Source: Paenibacillus sp. FSL R5-0341
GTDB lineage: Bacteria; Bacillota; Bacilli; Paenibacillales; Paenibacillaceae
DNA length: 64,000 nucleotides
Assembly (NCBI RefSeq): GCF_037975235.1
Contig: NZ_CP150241.1
Location: 1,798,001 to 1,862,000 of the forward strand
Direction of reading: 5' to 3'
The position numbers and the translations under genes are program-made. The notes below the pieces were generated by a model. The model worked only from the letters and a program-made list of their open reading frames with translations. It ran no database searches and was not told the origin of the DNA. Within the stretch, counting starts at the first letter, position 1, and each line of letters starts with the position of its first letter. Below are positions 9,006 to 16,610 of the stretch, one piece after another.

Positions 9006-9557
9006 GTGTTGCATGTGGAGAAATTCGTTCGAGCGATTATGGAGCATGAGGAATTAATGCACGACCTGCGGCGAGTTCGAAGTCTGCAATTGCCTCAATG
9101 TTACATAGGCGCAGGATATGTTCGTAATTATATCTGGGATCTTCTTCATGGATATGCCCTTCGCGAGCTGCATAGTGATATCGATGTTGTCTATTATGAT
9201 GCGTCAGACCTGCTTGAGGAACGAGACATCCAGTTGGAGCGTCAGCTTCGTGAGTTGACAGGCAATGCCAAGTGGTCGGTCAAAAATCAGGCGAGAATGC
9301 ATCTGCGCAATGGCACAGTTCCTTATCAATCTACTGAGGATGCTCTTCGCTATTGGCCAGAAGTTGTGACTGCCATAGGAGTACAGCTGGATGAAGAGGA
9401 TCAGGTGAACATCTGTGCTCCGCATGGCTTGCATGATCTGTATCAACTCGTAGTCCGCAAAAGTCCGTTCTTCACGGATGCCGACTATTATAATCAACGC
9501 GTACAGAAGAAGTGCTGGCAGGAACAATGGCCGAAACTAACGATAATAACAGCCTGA
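9006..9557 (+). CDS. Nucleotidyltransferase-family protein (COG3575-like)
   Basis: About 183 residues. The core CYIGAGYVRNYIWD followed by LHSDIDVVYYD matches the nucleotidyltransferase-fold signature (G..R..hxDxD) of the family related to E. coli YjfJ-type COG3575 proteins; the substrate is unknown. The open frame begins at 8985, but AGGGAGG at 8994-9000 lies inside that extension, so the real start is GTG 9006 (5 nt spacing) or TTG 9009 (8 nt). The 3' end overlaps the YdcF-like gene by 31 nt, which implies coupled translation of two otherwise unrelated families. Confidence 0.75.
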   Translation: MLHVEKFVRAIMEHEELMHDLRRVRSLQLPQCYIGAGYVRNYIWDLLHGYALRELHSDIDVVYYDASDLLEERDIQLERQLRELTGNAKWSVKNQARMHLRNGTVPYQSTEDALRYWPEVVTAIGVQLDEEDQVNICAPHGLHDLYQLVVRKSPFFTDADYYNQRVQKKCWQEQWPKLTIITA

Positions 9558-10342
9558 ATAATAAGGGATATGCGGAATTGCGAGTACAAGAAGGAGTGTC
9601 TACGGATTTGATAAAAAAGTTCTTACAAAAAAATGGACTGATCATTGATCTTGTCCTGTTGGCATGTTTTGTGGCATTTCTGATCTTCTGGGGCCAAAGG
9701 TTTGCAGTCATGTTTTTCGGAATTATCACGGTGGCTTTTATCGTGCTAAGACGAATCGACTATCAGAAGCATGTTATTCTGAAGCGGATTATCCTCACCG
9801 GATTTGGCGTGGTTGCCGTCTCTTTTGTCATTATTGAAGCACTTGTATTCACACAGCTTGGTGCGAATGATCCGGAAGAAGCGGATTATGTTATTATTCT
9901 GGGTTCGGGTATCAGAGGAACAGAATTGTCATTGACACTGAAGCAAAGGCTGGATGCCAGTCTGGACTACATTCGCAGTCATCCTCAGACACCGGTCATT
10001 GTATCGGGTGGGCAGGGACCTGGAGAATCAATTCCTGAAGCACTCGCCATGAAAAACTATCTGATTGAACAGGGGATTAGCCCCGCCCAAGTCATTATGG
10101 AAGATCGCTCCACAAGCACACAGGAGAATTTGGCCTTTTCCAAAAAAATCATTCTTGAATCCGGGCTGGAGCACCCCGAGATCATGATTGTCACCAGTGA
10201 CTATCATATGTTCCGCTCCAAATACATCGCTGCCAAGAACGGTTATGCGGCAGAATACGGCATATCGGCCCCGTCACCGGGTTATCTGAAACCCATCAAC
10301 ATGATCCGTGAATATTTTGCTACGATCAAAACATTTATCTAA
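9527..10342 (+). CDS. YdcF/SanA-like DUF218 membrane protein
   Basis: About 271 residues. Two or three N-terminal membrane segments (LIIDLVLLACFVAFLIFW, FAVMFFGIITVAFIVL, ILTGFGVVAVSFVIIEALVF) are followed by a DUF218 Rossmann-like domain: DYVIILGSGIRGTELS, VIVSGGQGPGESIPEALAM, VIMEDRSTSTQENLAFS and IVTSDYHMFRSKYIA. These are the family signature motifs. The role is not established for most members; envelope metabolism and vancomycin sensitivity are linked to SanA/ElyC relatives. ATG 9527 with GGCAGGA just upstream is the likely start; GTG 9512 is the longer alternative. It overlaps the preceding gene. Confidence 0.85.
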   Translation: MAETNDNNSLNNKGYAELRVQEGVSTDLIKKFLQKNGLIIDLVLLACFVAFLIFWGQRFAVMFFGIITVAFIVLRRIDYQKHVILKRIILTGFGVVAVSFVIIEALVFTQLGANDPEEADYVIILGSGIRGTELSLTLKQRLDASLDYIRSHPQTPVIVSGGQGPGESIPEALAMKNYLIEQGISPAQVIMEDRSTSTQENLAFSKKIILESGLEHPEIMIVTSDYHMFRSKYIAAKNGYAAEYGISAPSPGYLKPINMIREYFATIKTFI

Positions 10343-10362
10343 CGCACATGATAGAAAAGCGG

Positions 10363-10407
10363 AAACAGGACGAAGCGGAGATCTATGATCTATGCTTCGT
10401 CCTGTTT
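10363..10407. terminator. Bidirectional hairpin between convergent genes
   Basis: Perfect 14-bp stem AAACAGGACGAAGC (10363-10376) with GCTTCGTCCTGTTT (10394-10407), 17-nt loop, short T-run. Located between the YdcF-like gene and the M56 peptidase gene. Confidence 0.8.
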
Positions 10408-10441
10408 GCATACAAGGATGCTATTGCTCCTTAACGATAGG

Positions 10442-11749
10442 TTATTTTTCTGAAGGAGCAGGTACAGTTACTGAAACCTTATCCCCAGGGAGAGCTACGA
10501 TTTCAGGAGATTCACCCGTAAAAGGAACAGTGGCTGATTCTACAACTTTAGCCTCAGAAGGGTTAGTAGTAGAAGGTTCAGTAGCAGACGGAACTGGCAC
10601 AGCTTCGGAAACTTCATCCTCAGGGAGAGCCTCGATTTCAGGAGTTTCGGAAGGAGCAGTTACAGCTTCGGAAATTCCGACCTTGTTGGGAGAAGCTACG
10701 ATTTCAGAAGATTCATCAGTAGAAGGAACAGGCACAGCTTCAGTAGCATGGGCTTCTACTTTAACTGTGTGGTTTGATGCCCATACGGCGGTGGACGTAC
10801 TTACGCCTGTAATAAGCAGGAGGGCTCCCATACTTAACATCCAATGTTTCTTTTTCAGTTTCTTTACATTAAGCATAATCATCAATCTCCTCTTTAATTG
10901 TTTGCCTTCACCCGATAGGGACGAACAAAATTGAGCAGGCATTTTCTTGGTTCCTGCCATCACATTTAAAATCGTCTCACCATATCGTCTCCGCTCTTCA
11001 TGAGACATCTCTTTCACCACCTCTTCATCACAGGCCAACTCGCTCCAGGTATGAATGTCCCGGCGAATCATATGAGTCAAAGGATTGAACCAGTGCAGGG
11101 CACTAACTCCCAGGGTCAAAGCTTTGACCCACAGATCTTTATGTTTTAGATGTACCAACTCATGATGAATCACCATGCTGATGTCCATTTTTACCGTATT
11201 TTCTGGTGGAAGATATATCGTTGGTTTGAAGAATCCAACCAGTATAGGGCTCCGTACTACGGTGCTGTGAGCAAGCGTGATATTGCTTTTGAGTCCAAAA
11301 GCCTCTTTGATTAATGGTAGTTGTATAGCTGCTTCACTGTGACGAAGGACTGGGGTACGTGTACGTGATAGTTCATTCAGAAATCTCCGATAACAGTACA
11401 CCTGCCATGCAGAAAAACCAATGACGCCAATGCCCCATATGCATAACAAGAACCAGGCTGTGGTTACAGAAATAGTTTGTTCCGGGATAAACGTTCCAGC
11501 AAGTAAGCCTGAAGCTGATGCATTCTCCGTACCCGGTATAGTTGATGTCGTTTGGAATGCAATATCCAAAAGCCATGAAAGGCCAAGAGATACCGGAAAC
11601 ACATAAAATAAGAGAGCCAATTTACCGAGTCTGTAGAGCCATTTGGTCGGAAAAACAGGTACGGGTATAAGTCTCAGCGTCAAAATACAAACAGAAACGA
11701 TACTTCCCGCCACGGTCAGGCTACACAGAATTTCAAAAAAGATGTTCAT
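10442..11749 (-). CDS. BlaR1/MecR1-like M56 metalloprotease with repetitive extracellular tail
   Basis: About 435 residues. Four membrane segments and the cytoplasmic zinc-protease motif HHELVHLKHKD, with the downstream ELACDEEVV glutamate ligand, place it in peptidase family M56. In BlaR1 and MecR1 the protease cleaves the paired BlaI repressor after a beta-lactam acylates a C-terminal sensor domain. Here, after the last membrane helix (WMLSMGALLLITGVSTSTAVWA), there is no penicillin-binding domain. Instead there is a ~110-residue Pro/Ser/Glu/Val-rich tail with three ~20-residue copies of PEI.ALP.D.VS.AVP.PS. ATG 11749, 6 nt after AGGTG, is the likely start; GTG 11758 is possible. The blaI-like gene ends at 11759, so the two form one operon. 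Confidence 0.88.
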   Translation of the reverse strand: MNIFFEILCSLTVAGSIVSVCILTLRLIPVPVFPTKWLYRLGKLALLFYVFPVSLGLSWLLDIAFQTTSTIPGTENASASGLLAGTFIPEQTISVTTAWFLLCIWGIGVIGFSAWQVYCYRRFLNELSRTRTPVLRHSEAAIQLPLIKEAFGLKSNITLAHSTVVRSPILVGFFKPTIYLPPENTVKMDISMVIHHELVHLKHKDLWVKALTLGVSALHWFNPLTHMIRRDIHTWSELACDEEVVKEMSHEERRRYGETILNVMAGTKKMPAQFCSSLSGEGKQLKRRLMIMLNVKKLKKKHWMLSMGALLLITGVSTSTAVWASNHTVKVEAHATEAVPVPSTDESSEIVASPNKVGISEAVTAPSETPEIEALPEDEVSEAVPVPSATEPSTTNPSEAKVVESATVPFTGESPEIVALPGDKVSVTVPAPSEK

Positions 11750-11758
11750 CATCTGCAC

Positions 11759-12133
11759 CTACTTTTCCGAAAGCCATTTTTTCAGTTCTGAAATGTCGTC
11801 GTCTGAAAGCTTGTCGCCGTCATACATGGCTGAAACCAAATTCTTGACTGAACCTTGATAGAGTCCATCAAGAACATGCTGCGTTTCCTGTAGTTTGTAA
11901 TCTTCGGGCTGTAGAAGAGGCATATAATCATTGGTTCGTCCACGTCTTGTGACGGTAAGTGCGCCTTTATCCACCAACCGTGACAAAAAGGTAGACATCG
12001 TCTGCGCTTTCCACGCTTTTCCCTTATCAGCGAAGATGTCCAATAGTTCTGTCGAGGTGACGGGTGGATCGCATGACCATATCACGACCATTAACTCCAT
12101 TTCTGTTTCGGATAATTTTTGAATCCGGTTCAC
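11759..12133 (-). CDS. BlaI/MecI/CopY-family transcriptional repressor
   Basis: About 124 residues with the winged-helix signature of BlaI (LSETEMELMVVIWSCDPPVTSTELLDIF, WKAQTMSTFLSRLVDKGAL and TRRGRTNDYMPLL) and a C-terminal dimerisation helix region that would carry the protease cleavage site. It should repress its own operon with the M56 protease. The first in-frame GTG (12142) lies inside the ribosome site AAGGAG, so the second GTG (12133), 8 nt after that site, is the probable start. Palindromes resembling BlaI operators lie upstream at 12184-12219. The regulon outside this operon is unknown. Confidence 0.9.
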   Translation of the reverse strand: MNRIQKLSETEMELMVVIWSCDPPVTSTELLDIFADKGKAWKAQTMSTFLSRLVDKGALTVTRRGRTNDYMPLLQPEDYKLQETQHVLDGLYQGSVKNLVSAMYDGDKLSDDDISELKKWLSEK

Positions 12134-12150
12134 CGTGAACACTCCTTCAC

Positions 12151-12172
12151 ATCGTTATGCGTCCATAACGAT
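12151..12172. repeat. 9-bp inverted repeat in the blaI leader
   Basis: ATCGTTATG (12151-12159) and CATAACGAT (12164-12172), 4-nt spacer. Perfect dyad immediately upstream of the blaI-like ribosome site; could be a second operator or an mRNA hairpin. Confidence 0.55.
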
Positions 12173-12183
12173 CGTATTACTAC

Positions 12184-12219
12184 ACTACGTAGTACGTATA
12201 AACTACTACAACTTGTAGT
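12184..12219. promoter_or_regulatory. Probable BlaI-type operators
   Basis: Two palindromes lie 11 nt apart in the blaI-like promoter region: ACTACGTAGT (12184-12193, perfect) and ACTACAACTTGTAGT (12205-12219, perfect around a central base). The second contains the TACA...TGTA half-sites characteristic of BlaI/MecI operators. A binding role is inferred from position and sequence only. Confidence 0.72.
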
Positions 12220-12300
12220 GGATAGTCAAGTTATCCTGATAGCTGATTGCCAAACCATGTTATAATATAGGTCATTAATAGAAGAACGATGTAGGAGTGA

Positions 12301-12822
12301 ATGATCATTACAGCATATCAATTACCTGCTCTATATGAGCAGAAGAAAGTTTCAATGCACGAGATGGAAGAGATTGTACGACTGTTGGCCCAAGCACCGC
12401 TACTATATGATGATGGACAGAGCATTCAGGTTCAGGACTACATGGGGGGATTGGAGGTCGAACTTGAGCATGAGGTGCGTCGTGCAGTGACCGAGTTGTA
12501 TGGACTGGCTGTTCAGGCCTGCCGCGCCTTCGCTGATCCATTGGCGTACGAGCAGTTTCAGGATGCGCTTGGGTTACAGGCTGAGTTATGGCAGGAGGGA
12601 GTGCTCACTCTTGCGAAGTGGATGGACTGGTTGAAGCAGATTAGTGAAGGAAAGAAAATACTGCCAGAGTATAACTTTACAGCCATGCTTGGCAACTTGC
12701 CAGACGGATTCATGATCCATGACTTTTATGATGAACTCCGATATCAATTAGAACAAAACGCTGCAAACGCATGGGCGATCGAAGAGCGGGATCGTTTGTA
12801 CGCAGCTCTGGGTGCGAATTAA
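12301..12822 (+). CDS. Hypothetical protein, 173 aa
   Basis: I do not recognise a family. The protein is acidic and largely helical, with no signal peptide or membrane helix. Regular helices such as MHEMEEIVRLLAQAPLLY, VELEHEVRRAVTELYGLAVQACRAF and ALGLQAELWQEGVLTLAKWMDWLKQI suggest an all-alpha soluble fold. ATG 12301 follows TAGGAGTG closely, and a -10-like TATAAT is present at 12261-12266, so it probably has its own promoter, divergent from the blaI-like gene. It stands alone, 116 nt before the next gene. Codon use resembles its neighbours. Confidence 0.7.
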   Translation: MIITAYQLPALYEQKKVSMHEMEEIVRLLAQAPLLYDDGQSIQVQDYMGGLEVELEHEVRRAVTELYGLAVQACRAFADPLAYEQFQDALGLQAELWQEGVLTLAKWMDWLKQISEGKKILPEYNFTAMLGNLPDGFMIHDFYDELRYQLEQNAANAWAIEERDRLYAALGAN

Positions 12823-12938
12823 ATCAAACCAAATGGTCACCAGCGGTGTTTAATCTAATATAGGCATTATGCATGCATAGAAGCATTCCAATCTATATCT
12901 TGCGATTCTTTACCCAGTATGGGAAATGAGGGGATACC

Positions 12939-13829
12939 GTGAAGAAGATTGTATTGGCTGGTGGAACGGGATTTGTCGGACAGGATTTTGCACAAAGGTT
13001 CAAGAAGCTGGGTTACGAGGTGCTGATCATCTCGCGTCAGGCCGGTCATATTGCCTGGGAGGATCGAGCAGGAATCATAGAGGCACTGGAAGAAGCAGAG
13101 ATGCTGATTAATCTGACAGGTAAATCGGTGAACTGCCGTTATACGGATGAGAATCGCAAAGTCATTCTGGAATCCAGAACCCGTACTACGCGTATTCTTG
13201 GCGAAGCCGTGCTGGCTTGTAATCATCCTCCCGAGTTATGGATTAATTCGAGTACAGCAACCATATACAGACATGCCGAAGATCGTCCCATGACGGAAAA
13301 AGAGGGCGAGATTGGCTCTGGCTTCTCGGTTGACGTTGCCAAGGCGTGGGAACAGGCTTTCTTCGAATTCAGTCTGCCATCTACGCGTCAGATTGCATTG
13401 CGGATTGCGATTGTGCTGGGGGAGGGCGGCGTGATGGTGCCCATGACGAACCTGGTCCGTTTTGGCCTAGGAGGATCGCAAGGTGCAGGAACACAGCAGT
13501 TCAGCTGGATTCATATCGAGGATCTGTTCCGCATGGTGATCTATCTGCAGGAGCATCCACACCTGAATGGTGTGTTCAATGCCTCCTCACCGCATCCCGT
13601 TACGAATCGCGAGCTGATGGCAAGCCTGAGAGAGCAGATGGGTGTTCGGATCGGATTACCTTCCCCTCGCTGGATGCTTGAACTGGGCGCACGTTTTATT
13701 CAGACCGAAACAGAGCTTGTCCTCAAAAGCCGATGGGTGATTCCCGAGCGATTGGAGAGGGAAGGATTCACTTTCACATACGGTACGCTAGATACCGCTC
13801 TTGCCGAGATCTTGAATAAGAAGAAATGA
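12939..13829 (+). CDS. TIGR01777-family NAD(P)-dependent epimerase-like protein
   Basis: 296 residues, extended-SDR fold. Cofactor motif GGTGFVG near residues 8-14, NLTGKSVNCRYTDENRKVILESR and the C-terminal DUF1731 region (WVIPERLEREGFTFTY) identify the TIGR01777 group (B. subtilis YfhF relatives). The substrate is unknown; a link to cell division inhibitor SulA in the old name is not supported. GTG 12939 is preceded by GAGGGGA at 12928-12934. It is monocistronic with a terminator hairpin at 13858-13879. Confidence 0.9.
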   Translation: MKKIVLAGGTGFVGQDFAQRFKKLGYEVLIISRQAGHIAWEDRAGIIEALEEAEMLINLTGKSVNCRYTDENRKVILESRTRTTRILGEAVLACNHPPELWINSSTATIYRHAEDRPMTEKEGEIGSGFSVDVAKAWEQAFFEFSLPSTRQIALRIAIVLGEGGVMVPMTNLVRFGLGGSQGAGTQQFSWIHIEDLFRMVIYLQEHPHLNGVFNASSPHPVTNRELMASLREQMGVRIGLPSPRWMLELGARFIQTETELVLKSRWVIPERLEREGFTFTYGTLDTALAEILNKKK

Positions 13830-13857
13830 CACTTCATACAAAAGAAAACACAACAGG

Positions 13858-13882
13858 AAGGGCAGAGGCATCTGCCCTTTTG
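13858..13882 (+). terminator. Intrinsic terminator
   Basis: AAGGGCAGA (13858-13866), loop GGCA, TCTGCCCTT (13871-13879) followed by TTTG. Downstream of the TIGR01777 gene. Confidence 0.85.
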
Positions 13883-13902
13883 TTATATATGTTCAACTAA
13901 AC

Positions 13903-14092
13903 ATTTACACGATAACGGAGAGGACAGAAAAAACTTGAAGAAGCGAAGCGTTCGCCTAAAAGCTTTCTGAAAGAATGCTGCATCGGAAGCATATGCTTAT
14001 CCCCGGATTTCCCCATTTTACAAAAGGATTCAAGAAATCTGGGGGTAACAGCGATCGGAAAGTTGTTCTGTCATCGGAGTATCAGTGTAAAT
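13903..14092. repeat. ~190-bp imperfect inverted-repeat element A
   Basis: The ends are inverted: ATTTACAC then GATA at 13903-13914, and TATC then A then GTGTAAAT at 14080-14092. A second inner pair is GACAGAA (13923 region) with TTCTGTC (14066 region). Inside are a hairpin GCGAA/TTCGC (13943-13955), a palindrome AAGCATATGCTT (13987-13998), and an 11-bp stem CCCCGGATTTC (14001-14011) with GAAATCTGGGG (14034-14044). No ORF is supported. The nested symmetry suggests a non-autonomous mobile element or a structured intergenic repeat. I cannot see a second copy in this window. Confidence 0.5.
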
Positions 14093-14116
14093 ACAATTAG
14101 CTGAACTTATAGAGGT

Positions 14117-14284
14117 TTTTCAAAAAGTCCGCTTTTGATTACGAAGGATGCCTAGTGGCATCATCAGCATCGAATATGGTATTCAGCCGAAATGTCCGTT
14201 GCTCACGTAGTTTTCCTACGCTCCGCTACTCCATTTCTAGCTTCATCCCATCTTCTCGGTACTGAAAACCGGTCTTTTTGAATA
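14117..14284. repeat. ~165-bp inverted-repeat-bounded element B
   Basis: Bounded by TTCAAAAAGTCC (from 14119) and GGTCTTTTTGAA (ending 14282), an 11-of-12 inverted match. Internal hairpins are GATGCC-TAGT-GGCATC (about 14147-14162) and CGTAG-TTTTC-CTACG (about 14206-14220). No ORF. It directly abuts element A and ends 40 nt before the KASIII gene, so it lies in or beside that operon's promoter region. Looks like a dispersed intergenic repeat; copy number is not testable here. Confidence 0.5.
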
Positions 14285-14326
14285 CGAACTTATTATCAGT
14301 CAGATGAACAGAAAGAGGTTGGGGAA

Positions 14327-15328
14327 ATGCAACTTAGAAGAGTAAGGATCGCGGGAACGGGGAAGTACCTGCCTGAACAGGAAGTTACCGATGAGGAACT
14401 GGACCGTCGCTTGGGCGTGCCTGCCGGCTGGGTTAGCAAAGCAACAGGCGTAGGTATACGCCACTATGCTTCGGGTGAAGAAACCTCTTCCTTCATGGGC
14501 GCGCGGGCTGCCGAAGCTTCACTAGCGGATGCAGGACTGCAATTCAGTGATATCGACTGCTTGGTGTGTACCAGTGGCACGAAGGAACAACCGTTACCAA
14601 GTACGGCGGTGTTTATCCAGCAGGCCATGGGGCAGGAAGATTCGGGCGTACCTGCCTTTGACGTGGATGCAACCTGCCTGAGTTTCCTGAACGGACTGGA
14701 TGTGATCTCCTATATGGTAGATGCCGGACGTTACCAGCGAGTACTGCTCGTAGCCACTGAGATTGCCTCAGCCGGACTGAATTGGTCGGATAAAGAGAGT
14801 GCGGCCCTGTTCGGAGATGGAGCGGCCGCCGTCATTATTGAGCGTTCGCCTGAAGGATCATCGTCGCAGATCGTCCATGCTTCCCTTCAAACCTACAGCC
14901 GAGGTGCTCGCTTCTCGGAAATTGCAGGTGGAGGTACACGGATGCATGCTTCGAATTATAAAGCAGATCAGCCTGAACCGTACCTATTTCATATGGATGG
15001 ACAGGCGATCTTCCGCATGGCTTCCAGACTTTTGCCTGGATTCATCGGCGATATGCTGCAAGCGACCGGGAATCGAATGGAGGATTTCCAATTGGTCATT
15101 CCTCATCAGGGAAGTGCCATGGCGATGAGATTGATCCGCAAGAAGCTAGGGATTGCTGAAGATCGATTCATGGACATCACACGAAATCACGGCAATACGA
15201 TTGCGGCGTCCATCCCGATGGGTCTGCATGAAGCGATTAGACAGCAGCGCATTCAGCGCGGGGATCGCGTGCTGATGATTGGCACGGCTGCCGGATTATC
15301 ATTGGGAGGACTCATTTTTGACTACTAG
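14327..15328 (+). CDS. KASIII-like condensing enzyme (FabH/OleA superfamily)
   Basis: 333 residues with the full ketoacyl synthase III triad: Cys117 in FDVDATCLSF, His260 in VIPHQGS and Asn290 in RNHGNT. The first step of the cluster would therefore be a decarboxylative (FabH-like) or non-decarboxylative (OleA-like) Claisen condensation of acyl thioesters. It is the first gene of a coupled operon with ATP-grasp, OleD-like epimerase, metallo-beta-lactamase-fold and adenylating enzymes, so it is a dedicated pathway enzyme rather than the housekeeping FabH. ATG 14327 follows AGAGG/GGGG. Whether it belongs to the OleA or FabH branch cannot be decided by eye. Confidence 0.9.
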   Translation: MQLRRVRIAGTGKYLPEQEVTDEELDRRLGVPAGWVSKATGVGIRHYASGEETSSFMGARAAEASLADAGLQFSDIDCLVCTSGTKEQPLPSTAVFIQQAMGQEDSGVPAFDVDATCLSFLNGLDVISYMVDAGRYQRVLLVATEIASAGLNWSDKESAALFGDGAAAVIIERSPEGSSSQIVHASLQTYSRGARFSEIAGGGTRMHASNYKADQPEPYLFHMDGQAIFRMASRLLPGFIGDMLQATGNRMEDFQLVIPHQGSAMAMRLIRKKLGIAEDRFMDITRNHGNTIAASIPMGLHEAIRQQRIQRGDRVLMIGTAAGLSLGGLIFDY

Positions 15329-16610
15329 ATCTGGGGAAACTGAACATCGTGCATCTGCTTCTCTCCGTGTGTTGCTTACAGGCGGAAGGGCCCCCGTAAC
15401 GCTCGATCTGGCACGCATGCTTCATCGGGCAGGCCATCGGGTCTATGTTGCGGAGAGTGCCGTACGGCATCTGACCAGATCATCTAGTGCAGTGGAACAG
15501 TGTGCTGCGGTCCCATCGCCGCGTCATGACACAAGTGCGTATCTGGCGGAGCTGGAACGGTTGGTTCAGGATTGGCAAATTGACCTATTGATTCCGATGT
15601 GTGAAGAAGTCTTCTATGTGGCTCAAGGGGCAGACAGACTGCGTTCATACTGTCGTGTTTTGATCTCTTCATTGGAGCAGCTGCATGAGCTGCATCATAA
15701 ATATGATTTTATCCAGCTCGCAAGATCACTCGGTCTTTCGGTTCCGGATACACGCCTGATCAACAGTCGGCAGGAATGGATGGAAGCTCAGTCTGTTCTG
15801 GAAACGATGGGGGATTGGGTATGGAAACCGGTGTATTCCCGTTTTGCCGCCAAAGTTCGCATGCCGACGTTTATGACAGATGACACGGGGGCAAGGACTG
15901 ATCAGCAAGGAAATGTAAGCCAAAAGAATCATCGACATATCCGTAACGATCCTCCGGACGAAGGGGAATTATCCTCTGTTTCACCTTGGGTTGCACAGGT
16001 ATTCATTCCTGGTCAGATGTTATGTACATACAGCATAGCGCATGAAGGGCAACTGGTTGCGCATTCCACTTACGACAGCCGCTATCGTACAGGTAGCGTG
16101 GGAGCGAGTATTTTTTTTGAACAGGTGGAACATGAAGGTGCCCTTGCGTGGGTGAGACAATTTGCCCAGGCAACGGGGTTTAGCGGACAGATTGGGTTTG
16201 ATTTTATAGAAGGTCAGAATGGTCGAGTGTACGCAATTGAGTGTAATCCGAGGGCAACGAGTGGGATTCATCTGTTTCACCCCGGAGGTGACTTGGTACG
16301 TGCACTGACTGAACCTGAGACATTGATCAAAGAAAGAAAAATGATCATGCCGGCACAGGGCAGCAAAGCCATGCTCATGCTTCCCATGCTGGGAAGCGGG
16401 GTTCAGCAGATCTTCGGCAAAGGAAAGTTCTTTGCATGGATAGCAGCGTGGCGTGGCACCAGGGATGTGGTCTATGCACGACAGGATCTTCAACCTTTAA
16501 TGGAACAATTCGGAGTGGTGCTGGCCGCATGGCGTCTGGCAAGATCGCAGAAGTGCTCGCTGACTGAAGCTTTGACTCACGACATAGAATGGAACGGTGA
16601 ACAACAATGA
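15318..16610 (+). CDS. ATP-grasp carboxylate ligase-like enzyme
   Basis: About 430 residues. An N-terminal Rossmann-like preATP-grasp domain (LRVLLTGGRAPVTLDLARMLHRAGH) is followed by an ATP-grasp fold. Signature pieces are GDWVWKPVYSRFAAKV, WVAQVFIPGQMLCTYSIA, GFSGQIGFDFIEG and the metal-binding YAIECNPRATSGIHL. Such enzymes join a carboxylate to an amine, thiol or other nucleophile through an acyl-phosphate. Start TTG 15318 is chosen because GGGAGGA at 15304-15310 precedes it by 7 nt; the longer frame from 15279 is within the KASIII gene. It overlaps KASIII by 11 nt and the epimerase by 4 nt. Substrate unknown. Confidence 0.85.
   Translation: MTTRSGETEHRASASLRVLLTGGRAPVTLDLARMLHRAGHRVYVAESAVRHLTRSSSAVEQCAAVPSPRHDTSAYLAELERLVQDWQIDLLIPMCEEVFYVAQGADRLRSYCRVLISSLEQLHELHHKYDFIQLARSLGLSVPDTRLINSRQEWMEAQSVLETMGDWVWKPVYSRFAAKVRMPTFMTDDTGARTDQQGNVSQKNHRHIRNDPPDEGELSSVSPWVAQVFIPGQMLCTYSIAHEGQLVAHSTYDSRYRTGSVGASIFFEQVEHEGALAWVRQFAQATGFSGQIGFDFIEGQNGRVYAIECNPRATSGIHLFHPGGDLVRALTEPETLIKERKMIMPAQGSKAMLMLPMLGSGVQQIFGKGKFFAWIAAWRGTRDVVYARQDLQPLMEQFGVVLAAWRLARSQKCSLTEALTHDIEWNGEQQ

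Noticed and set aside
10392..10934. 180-codon + strand frame opposite the M56 tail
   Set aside because: It is the complement of the repeat tail of the M56 protein; its repeats simply mirror that tail and no ribosome site is present.
14117..14284. Calling element B an insertion sequence
   Set aside because: There is no transposase ORF in or near it, and the ends are too short to match a known IS family.
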